Shown here: piece by piece, positions 45,350 to 52,603 of the stretch
Layout: each line of letters begins with the position of its first letter
Numbering within the stretch: position 1 is the stretch's first letter
NCBI RefSeq assembly: GCF_001189295.1
Contig: NZ_CP012159.1
Span: 1,360,001 to 1,424,000 of the forward strand
Reading direction: 5' to 3'
From: Chondromyces crocatus
GTDB taxonomy: Bacteria > Myxococcota_A > Polyangia > Polyangiales > Polyangiaceae
Length of the DNA: 64,000 nt
Notes under the pieces: model-generated
What the model was told of the DNA's origin: nothing
The model's input: the letters and a program-made list of their open reading frames with translations, nothing else
Database searches by the model: none
Translations under genes and position numbers: made by a program

Positions 45350-46606
45350 ATGCTCACTCTCATCGAAGCGATCAACTTCCGTTGTCTTCGGTATGTCCGA
45401 CAGCCACTGGAACCCTTCCACGTCCTCGTCGGCCCGAACGCGAGTGGGAAGACGACCTTTCTGGATGTCGTCGCCTTTCTGGGGCGCCTGGTTTCGAGAG
45501 GGCCCGAGGCTGCTGTCGAAGAGCGGACGGGAAATTTTCACGACCTCACCTGGAACCGATCGCAGGAGCAATTCGAGCTGGCCATCGAGGCGAGGATTCC
45601 GGAGACCAGGCGGGAGAAGATCGAAGAGTCGTTCGATGCTCTGCGCTACGAGGTCGTCTGCGGTGTCGATCCCAAGACACAGGAGTTCGGGATCATCGCC
45701 GAGAGCCTGCATTTGCGTGGCTCCAGCGAGGATCCACGACAAGGGCTGCTACGGTTTCCGCGAAATCTTGAGCCGCCTTCTTCCTTGATGACGAAAAAGG
45801 GCGTCAAGAATATCCGCCGGGTAATCGCCAAGGTTCCAGGGGGCAACGACAACTTCTATTCGGAGAGTCACAAGGAAAAGGGCAAAGGCTGGTTCCCTTC
45901 CATCAAACTCGGCCATCGTCGCTCCGCGCTGGGCAACCTGCCTCATGATGAAGAAGCGTTTCCTGTAGCAACCTGGTTCAGTGAGCTGCTCACTCAAGGT
46001 GTCCAGTCGATCACGCTGAATAGCCTTCTCATTCGTAAAGCGAGCCCCCCTGGCCACACCCGCGGCTTTCGGCCAGACGGCTCGAACCTCCCCTGGGTCA
46101 TTGCCGACCTGGAGAAGAAGCACCCGGAGCAGTTCGCCAAATGGATTGCGCATCTGCGGACCGCCTTGCCCAACCTCGAAGGCATCAGGACCGTGGAGCG
46201 AGAGGACGACAGGCATCGTTACTTGATGCTCCGGTACCGAGGTGGTCTCGAAGTGCCTTCATGGGTCGCCTCGGACGGGACACTGCGGTTGCTTGCTCTG
46301 ACGTTGCCGGCTTACCTGTCCGACCTCAGGGGTGTGTACCTGATTGAAGAGCCTGAAAACGGGATCCATCCTTCGGCCGTCGAGACGGTCTATCAGTCGC
46401 TCTCGTCTGTCTATGATGCGCAGATCCTGCTCGCGACCCACTCCCCCGTGATCCTGAGTCTCGCGCGAGCTTCCGATGTGCTCTGTTTCGCGAAGACGGA
46501 GGAAGGCGCGACGGACATCGTGCGCGGGAGCGAGCACCCCGCGCTGCGCGAATGGAAAGGAACGCCGAACCTCGGACTGCTGCTCGGCTCTGGCGTGCTG
46601 GGGTAA
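45350..46606 (+). CDS. AAA family ATPase (OLD/AAA_21-like), first gene of a defence-like cassette
   Basis: A 418-aa ABC/SMC-type ATPase related to AAA_21/OLD proteins. It has GPNASGKTTF (Walker A, about residue 29), YLIEEPENGIHP (Walker B plus D-loop) and LATHSPVIL (switch His). No coiled-coil arm of SMC length is present. The ATG at 45350 with GAGG seven bases upstream is preferred over an upstream start. The gene has visibly lower GC than its surroundings (31 of 60 bases in 45781-45840 by hand count). Five bases separate it from the next gene. ATPases of this class pair with nucleases or Toprim proteins in antiphage systems such as Gabija, Septu and OLD. Confidence 0.88.
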   Translation: MLTLIEAINFRCLRYVRQPLEPFHVLVGPNASGKTTFLDVVAFLGRLVSRGPEAAVEERTGNFHDLTWNRSQEQFELAIEARIPETRREKIEESFDALRYEVVCGVDPKTQEFGIIAESLHLRGSSEDPRQGLLRFPRNLEPPSSLMTKKGVKNIRRVIAKVPGGNDNFYSESHKEKGKGWFPSIKLGHRRSALGNLPHDEEAFPVATWFSELLTQGVQSITLNSLLIRKASPPGHTRGFRPDGSNLPWVIADLEKKHPEQFAKWIAHLRTALPNLEGIRTVEREDDRHRYLMLRYRGGLEVPSWVASDGTLRLLALTLPAYLSDLRGVYLIEEPENGIHPSAVETVYQSLSSVYDAQILLATHSPVILSLARASDVLCFAKTEEGATDIVRGSEHPALREWKGTPNLGLLLGSGVLG

Positions 46607-46611
46607 AGGCC

Positions 46612-47484
46612 ATGGCTTACGAGAAAGACTTGGTTGTGCTTCTTCCCAACAAGGATGCTCAGTTCTTGTTGCGCGGCATCCTTTCCAGGATGCCAGAGAT
46701 GGGGATGCGCACTCCGTCAGTTCAGTTCGACACGCACCCTCTCCGCGATGCTGGATGCTTGGACGGCGATGAGTTGCTGGAGTCGCAAGCGAGCCGCTAT
46801 GAGAAGGCGCTTATTTTCGTTGCCGATCGAACCAAGAGCGGGCGCGAGGAGATGACCCGAGAGGATCTGGAAGCCAGGATCGAAGAAGGGCTGAATCGTA
46901 CGGGGTGGGGCTCCCGTGGTCGCGCGATCGTCGTCGATCCAGGGATCGATCGCTGGTTGCTCGAGCATCAGCTCGGCGAGACGTGGTCTCCCATGGAGGG
47001 AGCGTTGTCCACTGCGCTCGACATCGCGCTGCGACGCCGCCGTTTGCCTAGGTCCTCGAACCTCTATGAGCCCCTTGGCGAGCGCCTCGTTCATGAGGGG
47101 CTTATCGATCCCGCATGGCGAAAGCTCGTCGCCATCCTCCGACAGTGGTTTCGAACGGAAGCGCAGCCACTCGAAAAGGAATCTTCAGAGGTGGAACTCC
47201 GGGTGAGGTTCGACGCGCTGGTCCAGAAATGGTTGAGCGAAACGGCTCATCTTTCATCGCTGGATGCCATCGTGCAGCATGGCGCGTACCGGGAGATCAT
47301 CGGGATGGGGCCTCGCGTGATCCCGCTAATCCTTCGAGATCTCGAACAAGAACCCAAGCACTGGGGGACCGCCTTGCGAGAGCTGACAGGAGAGAACCCG
47401 ATTCCTCCAGAGCATGCAGGCAGGGTCCGGTTGATGGCTGAAGATTGGGTGAGGTGGGCCAAGGAGCGGGGGTATGACAGGTAG
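46612..47484 (+). CDS. Toprim/DUF4276-like protein with C-terminal IGMG-type domain
   Basis: A 290-aa protein in two parts. Residues 1-135 resemble the Toprim-like proteins that accompany AAA ATPases: LVVLLPNKDAQFLLRGIL, KALIFVADRTKSGREE, LEARIEEGLNRTGW and AIVVDPGIDRWLL correspond to the usual E, DxxG and IDPELEAW positions, but several acidic residues are replaced, so nuclease activity is uncertain. Residues 205-290 (YREIIGMGPRVIPLILRDLE, HWGTALRELTGENPIPPE) form a domain seen in many unnamed bacterial proteins. The ATG has AAGG upstream. Its stop lies inside the next gene (11-base overlap). Confidence 0.65.
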   Translation: MAYEKDLVVLLPNKDAQFLLRGILSRMPEMGMRTPSVQFDTHPLRDAGCLDGDELLESQASRYEKALIFVADRTKSGREEMTREDLEARIEEGLNRTGWGSRGRAIVVDPGIDRWLLEHQLGETWSPMEGALSTALDIALRRRRLPRSSNLYEPLGERLVHEGLIDPAWRKLVAILRQWFRTEAQPLEKESSEVELRVRFDALVQKWLSETAHLSSLDAIVQHGAYREIIGMGPRVIPLILRDLEQEPKHWGTALRELTGENPIPPEHAGRVRLMAEDWVRWAKERGYDR

Positions 47485-47932
47485 TTCACGCCACTCGCCC
47501 ATGCTCGAAGTCGTCTTTCCGGATCTCTCTGGTTGGGACTACGAGGTTACCAGCGAGATCACGTTCGATTACAACTGCATCGCGTTCGCTGCAGGAGACG
47601 AGTCTAGCTGGTGGTGGCCAACTCACCCCGAGGGTTACTGGCCACCCGAGGCGCCTCGAGAATGTACGCTCGAAGCGTTCATCAAAGCTTACGAGACCCT
47701 TGGGTATCACCCGTGTGATGACGACTCACACGACCCGGCTTTCGACAAGGTCGCGCTTTATGCCGATGAAAAGGGCACGCCAACGCATGCGGCGCTGCAA
47801 ATCGATGGGTTGTACTGGAAGAGCAAGCTGGGGAAGCTCCACGACATCAAGCACCCGCTGAATGCGCTGGTTGGCTCCAGCTACGGTCGCGTCGTGGCCT
47901 TCTTGCGGAGAGCCCGACCCACGAACCTTTGA
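47474..47932 (+). CDS. DUF7689-type protein
   Basis: A 152-aa soluble protein with the pattern I associate with DUF7689: YNCIAFAAGDESSWWWP, YWPPEAPRECTLEAFIKAYE, ALYADEKGTPTHAALQI and KLGKLHDIKHPLNAL. The conserved Cys, the acidic residues and the His in PTHA suggest a catalytic triad of papain/NlpC-like type, though activity is not established. An internal ATG (MLEVVFPD) 27 bases downstream is a possible start. The overlap with the preceding gene shows it belongs to the same operon; this protein and the preceding C-terminal domain often occur together in other bacteria as I recall. Local GC is near 50 percent. Confidence 0.7.
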   Translation: MTGSSRHSPMLEVVFPDLSGWDYEVTSEITFDYNCIAFAAGDESSWWWPTHPEGYWPPEAPRECTLEAFIKAYETLGYHPCDDDSHDPAFDKVALYADEKGTPTHAALQIDGLYWKSKLGKLHDIKHPLNALVGSSYGRVVAFLRRARPTNL

Positions 47933-48022
47933 GCCGGGTTCCACCGTGTTGGGTTAGCCCGTTTTCCTCGCTCCTCCTTCCCGAAGGTCGCCTGACGGCG
48001 CAGAACGGGGCAGGCTTCGGCC

Positions 48023-48793
48023 ATGTGCACCCTCATCGCCGCCGTGGGGCAGTGGCCGGAGCTCCCGCTGGTCGTCGCTGCCAACCGGGACGAGTTCCTG
48101 GCGCGGCCGGCGCGACCGCCGTTCCTCTGGCCCGGGTCGCCGCGGGTCGTGTCGCCGCGGGACGAGCTGGCGGGTGGGACGTGGCTCGGGCTGAGCGAGT
48201 ACGGGGTCTTCGTCGCCGTCACGAACCGGGCGGGATCCCCGCCGGACCCTGCGCGTCGCTCCCGGGGGGCGCTCGTCGTGGAGGCGCTCACGGCGTCGTC
48301 GGCGAGGTCGCTGCACCAGCGTCTTCAGCCGCTCGAAGCGACCACCCACAACCCGTTCCACCTGTTCTACGCCGACCGCGCCGACGCCTTCATCACCTGG
48401 AGCGACGGCCACGCCGTACACCACGAGGTCCTCGCGAAGGGCTTGCACGTGATCACCGAGCGCAGCTTCGACGCGGGGGACCTGGGGCGCGAAGCCACCA
48501 TCCGCGCCTACTGGGCGGAGCACGTCGCGGGGCGCGCGTTCGATGTCGACGCGCTCCGCGGGCTGCTCACGATCCATGGCGTCGATCCGCGCGCGGGGAC
48601 GTGTGTTCACCTCGACGAGTTCGGTTACGGCAGCCGTTCGGCGTGCATCCTGAAGCTCGGGGCGGCCGGGGTGGCCTCTTCGCTTCTGTGGGCCGAGGGT
48701 CGGCCCTGTCAGAAGCCGTTTCTGTCCCAGGAGGAGCTTCTCCTCGCGCTGGGGGAAGGCACGCGACGGGAGGCCACGGCATCGGAGCGGTAG
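48023..48793 (+). CDS. NRDE family protein (TANGO2-like)
   Basis: A 256-aa protein starting MCTLIAAV, with Cys2 as potential N-terminal nucleophile after Met removal, followed by the family-naming motif VVAANRDEFLARP. LAGGTWLGLSEYGVFVAVTN and RSRGALVVEAL also fit the NRDE/TANGO2 family, an Ntn-hydrolase-like group whose eukaryotic members affect Golgi organisation and heme handling. Bacterial function is unknown. It is close to the usual family length and apparently monocistronic. Confidence 0.92.
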   Translation: MCTLIAAVGQWPELPLVVAANRDEFLARPARPPFLWPGSPRVVSPRDELAGGTWLGLSEYGVFVAVTNRAGSPPDPARRSRGALVVEALTASSARSLHQRLQPLEATTHNPFHLFYADRADAFITWSDGHAVHHEVLAKGLHVITERSFDAGDLGREATIRAYWAEHVAGRAFDVDALRGLLTIHGVDPRAGTCVHLDEFGYGSRSACILKLGAAGVASSLLWAEGRPCQKPFLSQEELLLALGEGTRREATASER

Positions 48794-49421
48794 CTCGGAC
48801 AGAATTTTTGTGGTTTCGGCCCGCCCTCCTGGTCGGCTGAAGGGGGGTCGAGGGGGCCGCGTGGTCGCTGTTTTGTGATCTCGGTCGCTTTTGAAGCGTG
48901 AAACACCGGCATGCGGGCCGTAGGTCGGTTGGGTGAGGTCTCATCATGGGAGGAGATCACCCGCATGCACGCTGGGAGAGGTCTCACCAAGCGTGCCTAC
49001 GGGCCGTAGGTCGGTTGGGTGAGGTCTCATCATGGGAGGAGATCACCCGCATGCATGCTGGGAGAGGTCTCACCAAGCGTGCCTACGGGCCGTAGGTCGG
49101 TTGGGTGAGGTCTCATCATGGGTGGGGATCACCCGCATGCACGCTGGATGAGGGTCTGCTGGGATGGGAAGCAGCGGGGAGGAAGGGGGAGTGAGGCGAT
49201 GGGGAGGCTTCCTCACGGGTGTGGGGAAGGTCACCGTGATGGATGGCGGCCGCCGGAGGACAGGGAACTCGGGCGGGGCGGAGTTCCGGTGATGGAAGAG
49301 CGGTGCCGGAGGATGGGGGCCTCGCGGACGAGGGCCTTACGGACGAGGCCTTACGGACGAGGCCTTGCGGACGAGGGAGCGTCTTGCTTCGTCGGCCGAT
49401 CGTTTTACAGGAGCGTTCGTG
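48794..49421. other. Intergenic region occupied by two families of tandem repeats
   Basis: No gene is supported over 628 bases. It contains 86-bp tandem repeats (48915-49150) and three 14-bp units CCTTACGGACGAGG (49335-49376, third unit with G for A) just upstream of the phosphotransferase gene. AGGAG at about 49409-49413 serves as that gene's ribosome-binding site. Confidence 0.6.
48915..49150. repeat. 86-bp tandem repeat, about 2.7 copies, two potential hairpins per unit
   Basis: Units begin at 48915, 49001 and 49087 with GGGCCGTAGGTCGGTTGGG. Each contains GGGTGAGGTCTC...GAGATCACCC (10 paired bases with a two-base bulge) and GCACGCT...AGCGTGC (7 bp around a 17-base loop). GAGGTCTCA occurs twice per unit. 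Unit 2 differs from unit 1 by a C-to-T change in the second stem (GCATGCT), which can still pair as G-U. The array lies downstream of the NRDE gene. Confidence 0.85.
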
Positions 49422-50300
49422 ATGTCCGAACCGACCCTGGACGAGCTGCGGCAGGTGATCGTCGACGCGTTTCCGGAGCTTGCGTCGTCGCGGTTCACGC
49501 TGCTGACGATGGGGTGGCAGTCCCTCGCGGTCGACGTCGACGACCGGCTGATCTTCAAGTTTCCCAGGGACGAGGAGGCGGAGAAGGCGCTGATCAGCGA
49601 GGCGGGGGTGCTCGCCGTCGTTCGTCCGGCCCTGACCATGACGGTCCCAGATCTGACGCTGCACCAGGGGACGCGGTTGTTCTCGCGGCACGACAAACTG
49701 CGCGGGGAGCATCTGCTCGCGCCGGAGTACGAGCGGCTCGGGGAGCGGTCGCGTCAGGTGCTGGCCGAGGAGCTCGCGCTGTTCTACGCGGAGATGCATG
49801 CGCTGCCGGAAGCGGCGCTGAAGGCGGCGGGGGCAGGGCCGGCAGAGGCATGGATGGAGCCGGACGAGATCCTGGAGAAGGCGTGGCCACGGCTGCCGCC
49901 CGCGCTGCGACCGTACGCCGAGCAGACCCTCGCGGTGTGGCGAGACCTTCCGCCGGATCCGCACGGGACGACGTTCGGGTTCTTCGACGGGCACGGGTGG
50001 AACATGGCGTTCGACCACGAGCGCGAGCGGCTCCAGGGGATCTACGACTTCGCCGACGCGGGCTTCGGCGTGCTCCACCGGGAGTTCCTTCAGTCCGACT
50101 GGATCGCGCGGGACCTCACGGCGAGGATCATCCCGGCGTACGAGCGCCTGACGGGCCGGGCGATCGACCGAGCGCGCGTGGCACTGATGAGCGGCGTGCT
50201 CAGGCTGTGGGAGCTGGCCGATCTCGCTGCCGAGGATACGCCCAGGATCGAGGCGGCGGTGCGCATCGTCGAGGTGTGGGCTGCGTCCGAGCGGGCTTGA
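49422..50300 (+). CDS. Aminoglycoside-phosphotransferase-like (APH/ChoK) family kinase
   Basis: A 292-aa protein with an APH fold: RLIFKFPRDEEAE contributes the ATP-binding Lys, FFDGHGWNMAFD is the catalytic loop (catalytic Asp and Asn kept, the usual His-Gly before Asp replaced by Phe-Phe), and IYDFADAGFG is the DFG-equivalent. Family members phosphorylate aminoglycosides, choline, homoserine or other small molecules; the changed catalytic-loop start argues against predicting drug resistance. AGGAG lies about eight bases before the chosen ATG; the upstream ATG at 49365 is inside the 14-bp repeats and is rejected. Confidence 0.82.
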   Translation: MSEPTLDELRQVIVDAFPELASSRFTLLTMGWQSLAVDVDDRLIFKFPRDEEAEKALISEAGVLAVVRPALTMTVPDLTLHQGTRLFSRHDKLRGEHLLAPEYERLGERSRQVLAEELALFYAEMHALPEAALKAAGAGPAEAWMEPDEILEKAWPRLPPALRPYAEQTLAVWRDLPPDPHGTTFGFFDGHGWNMAFDHERERLQGIYDFADAGFGVLHREFLQSDWIARDLTARIIPAYERLTGRAIDRARVALMSGVLRLWELADLAAEDTPRIEAAVRIVEVWAASERA

Positions 50301-50352
50301 GGAGCACCTCCGTCGTCGCCGGGAAGCGGGTCAGGAAGTAGGATTCACGGCC

Positions 50353-52296
50353 ATGTCTTCTCGTGTTCGTGGTCGCATCCAGATCCATCCCCGAGGCTTC
50401 GGCTTCCTGAAGCCCGAGCCTTCGGGCGATCCGGCCGGTGAAGAGCGGCCGGCGGCGTTCGTCACGCCGCCCGATCTCAACCACTTCCTCGAAGGCGATC
50501 TGGTCTCGGCCACGCTCGTCGAGAGCGAGCCCGGTCGCTTCACGGCGACGCAGCTCGCGCTGGTGGAGCACGCTCGGGCGGAGCTTCTGGGGACGATCGT
50601 CTTCCACGGGGGGCGACCTCACCTGCGCACCGACCGCGATCTCGCGAACACCGACTGGCCCTTCCGGCATGGCGAGGGCGCGGGGCTGGCCGAGGGCGCG
50701 TGCGTGGTGGCGCGGGTCGAGGGGAAGGAGCTGCGGCTCGAGCGCGAGGTGGTCCACGAGGCCGACCAGGGGCTGGAGCGGTGCATCGTGCGCCACGGGC
50801 TGCGGGGGGCGTTCCCGGAGGAGGTGGCCGCGTGCGCGGAGGCGATGGCCAAGGAGACGCTCGCCGCCCTCGACGCGGGGGCCGAGACGGCGAGCTGGCC
50901 GTCGGCGTTCGGGCATCGCCGTGACCTCCGCAGCATCCCCACCGTCACCATCGATGCCGCCTCCACCCGCGACATCGACGACGCGCTGGCGGTGCTCCCC
51001 GCGGGGCCCGATGGGGCGCTGCGCGTGCTCGTCTCCATCGCGGACGTCGATCAGTTCGTGCCCGAGGGGTCGGTGCTCGACGTGGACGCCCGCGAGCGCG
51101 CGACGAGCGTGTACCTCGCGGGCCGGGTGCTCCCCATGCTGCCCGAGTGCCTGAGCAGCCACGCGGCGAGCCTCGTCGAGGGGGCGGATCGGCTGGCGCT
51201 GACGGCAGAGCTGCGCATCGATCCCGAGGGACTGGTCACCTCGGTGGATCTCTACGAGAGCGTGATCCGCTCGACGGCGCGCCTCACGTACGACGCGGTG
51301 GCCGAGCTGCTCGCCACGGGGGCTTCGGCGGATGTGCCCGCGGAGGTCGTCTCCACGTTGCGCTGGTTGCGCACGGCGGCGGCGCGGCTCTCGGCGGTGC
51401 GGGCGGCCCGCGGTGGGGTGTCGCTGCACCGCGAGGAGGCGTACATCGCCCTCGACGAGGCGACGCGCTCGCCCACGGCGATCTCGGGGCGCACCGACAC
51501 CGAGGCGCACCGGCTCGTGGAGCGCTTGATGGTCGCCGCCAACGAGGCCGTCGCGGGCTGGCTCGTCGCCCGAGGGCTGCCCGGCATCTACCGCGTCCAC
51601 GACGAGCCCACGGCAGAGCGGGTCCTCGCGCTGGGGAGCTACGCGCACAACTTCGGCATCGAAGCGGGCTTCGGTCCGCGCTTGACCTTGCGGGGCCTGG
51701 CGGCTTTCGAGGCGCAGTTCGCTGGCGCGGCCATCGCGCCCGCCATCCGGAACGTGCTCGGCAAGGCGCTGGGTCCTGCGCGGTACACGGCGCTACCAGG
51801 GCTGCACTTCGGTCTCGGCGCGCCGCTCTACCTGCACTTCACGTCACCCATCCGTCGCTATGCCGACCTTGCGGTGCACCGCGTGGTCAAACACTACCTC
51901 CGCGGCGAGCGCGGCCTGCGCGCCGGAGACGAGCGCTTCGCACTCCTCGGCAGCCACCTCGACGCCCGCGCGCGGCGCGCGAGCAAGGCCGAGGCAGAGC
52001 GGCACCGCATGCTCGTGGCGCGCTACTTCGCGAGCCGCGTCGGCGAGGTCGTCGAGGGGAACATCGTCGCCATCAAGCCCTTCGGACTCGTCGTGCAGAT
52101 GCGCGGCACGGGCGCGACGGGCACCATCGCGCTCGACGCGCTGCCCGAAGGGCCCTACCAGCCCGACGCCGCCATGCACGCGCTCGTCGGCCCTGGGCGC
52201 CGCTACAGCATCGGCGATCCGCTGCGCGCGGTGATCGCTTCCACCAGCGAGGCGCTCGGTCGCGTCGAGCTGCAGCTTGCCCGGGAGGCTGGATGA
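50353..52296 (+). CDS. rnr: RNB-domain 3'-5' exoribonuclease, RNase R family
   Basis: A 647-aa exonuclease, shorter than Escherichia coli RNase R because the N-terminal cold-shock region is reduced. After a cold-shock-like start (GRIQIHPRGFGFL) comes the RNB catalytic core with TIDAASTRDIDDALAV (metal-binding aspartates), VSIADVDQFV, ERATSVYLAGRVLPMLPE and YLHFTSPIRRYADLAVHR, then a C-terminal S1 domain (GEVVEGNIVAIKPFGLVVQM). It degrades RNA processively from the 3' end and handles structured RNA. The stop overlaps the next gene by 4 bases. Confidence 0.92.
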   Translation: MSSRVRGRIQIHPRGFGFLKPEPSGDPAGEERPAAFVTPPDLNHFLEGDLVSATLVESEPGRFTATQLALVEHARAELLGTIVFHGGRPHLRTDRDLANTDWPFRHGEGAGLAEGACVVARVEGKELRLEREVVHEADQGLERCIVRHGLRGAFPEEVAACAEAMAKETLAALDAGAETASWPSAFGHRRDLRSIPTVTIDAASTRDIDDALAVLPAGPDGALRVLVSIADVDQFVPEGSVLDVDARERATSVYLAGRVLPMLPECLSSHAASLVEGADRLALTAELRIDPEGLVTSVDLYESVIRSTARLTYDAVAELLATGASADVPAEVVSTLRWLRTAAARLSAVRAARGGVSLHREEAYIALDEATRSPTAISGRTDTEAHRLVERLMVAANEAVAGWLVARGLPGIYRVHDEPTAERVLALGSYAHNFGIEAGFGPRLTLRGLAAFEAQFAGAAIAPAIRNVLGKALGPARYTALPGLHFGLGAPLYLHFTSPIRRYADLAVHRVVKHYLRGERGLRAGDERFALLGSHLDARARRASKAEAERHRMLVARYFASRVGEVVEGNIVAIKPFGLVVQMRGTGATGTIALDALPEGPYQPDAAMHALVGPGRRYSIGDPLRAVIASTSEALGRVELQLAREAG

Positions 52297-52538
52297 CGAC
52301 CCACTGCGCCGTGTGCGGGGTCGAGCTCACGTCGGGCGCCTCGGACGGGCCGCGCTTGCGCCTGCTCTGTCCGAGCTGCCGTTCGGCGGAGCGCCCCACC
52401 ACGGAGCAGCTCGCGGCCGCGCTGCCGAAGCGGAAGCCCGAGAAGGTGAAGAAGCGGTGGCGGCCGAGGACCATCGCGCGCGCCTTGCTGATCGTGATGG
52501 CGCTCCTTCTCGCGGTGATCCGTCTCCTGGAAAAGTGA
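52293..52538 (+). CDS. Zinc-ribbon protein with C-terminal membrane helix (81 aa)
   Basis: The ATG lies in the ATGA overlap with the RNase R gene. Two Cys pairs (CAVC and CPSC) near residues 5-30 form a likely zinc ribbon; a basic stretch (KRKPEKVKKRWRPR) and one membrane helix (ALLIVMALLLAVIRLL) follow. The overlap implies co-translation with the exonuclease, so it might tether or modulate it. No characterised family is recognised. Confidence 0.7.
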   Translation: MTTHCAVCGVELTSGASDGPRLRLLCPSCRSAERPTTEQLAAALPKRKPEKVKKRWRPRTIARALLIVMALLLAVIRLLEK

Positions 52539-52603
52539 GCGGCGCAAATCGGCTCGGATCGTTCGTGTAGAACCGCGAGCGCTGGGGCAAAATCCGCCTC
52601 GCA

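Noticed and set aside
48915..49150. CRISPR array
   Set aside because: The repeats are directly adjoining 86-bp units without variable spacers and there are no cas genes.
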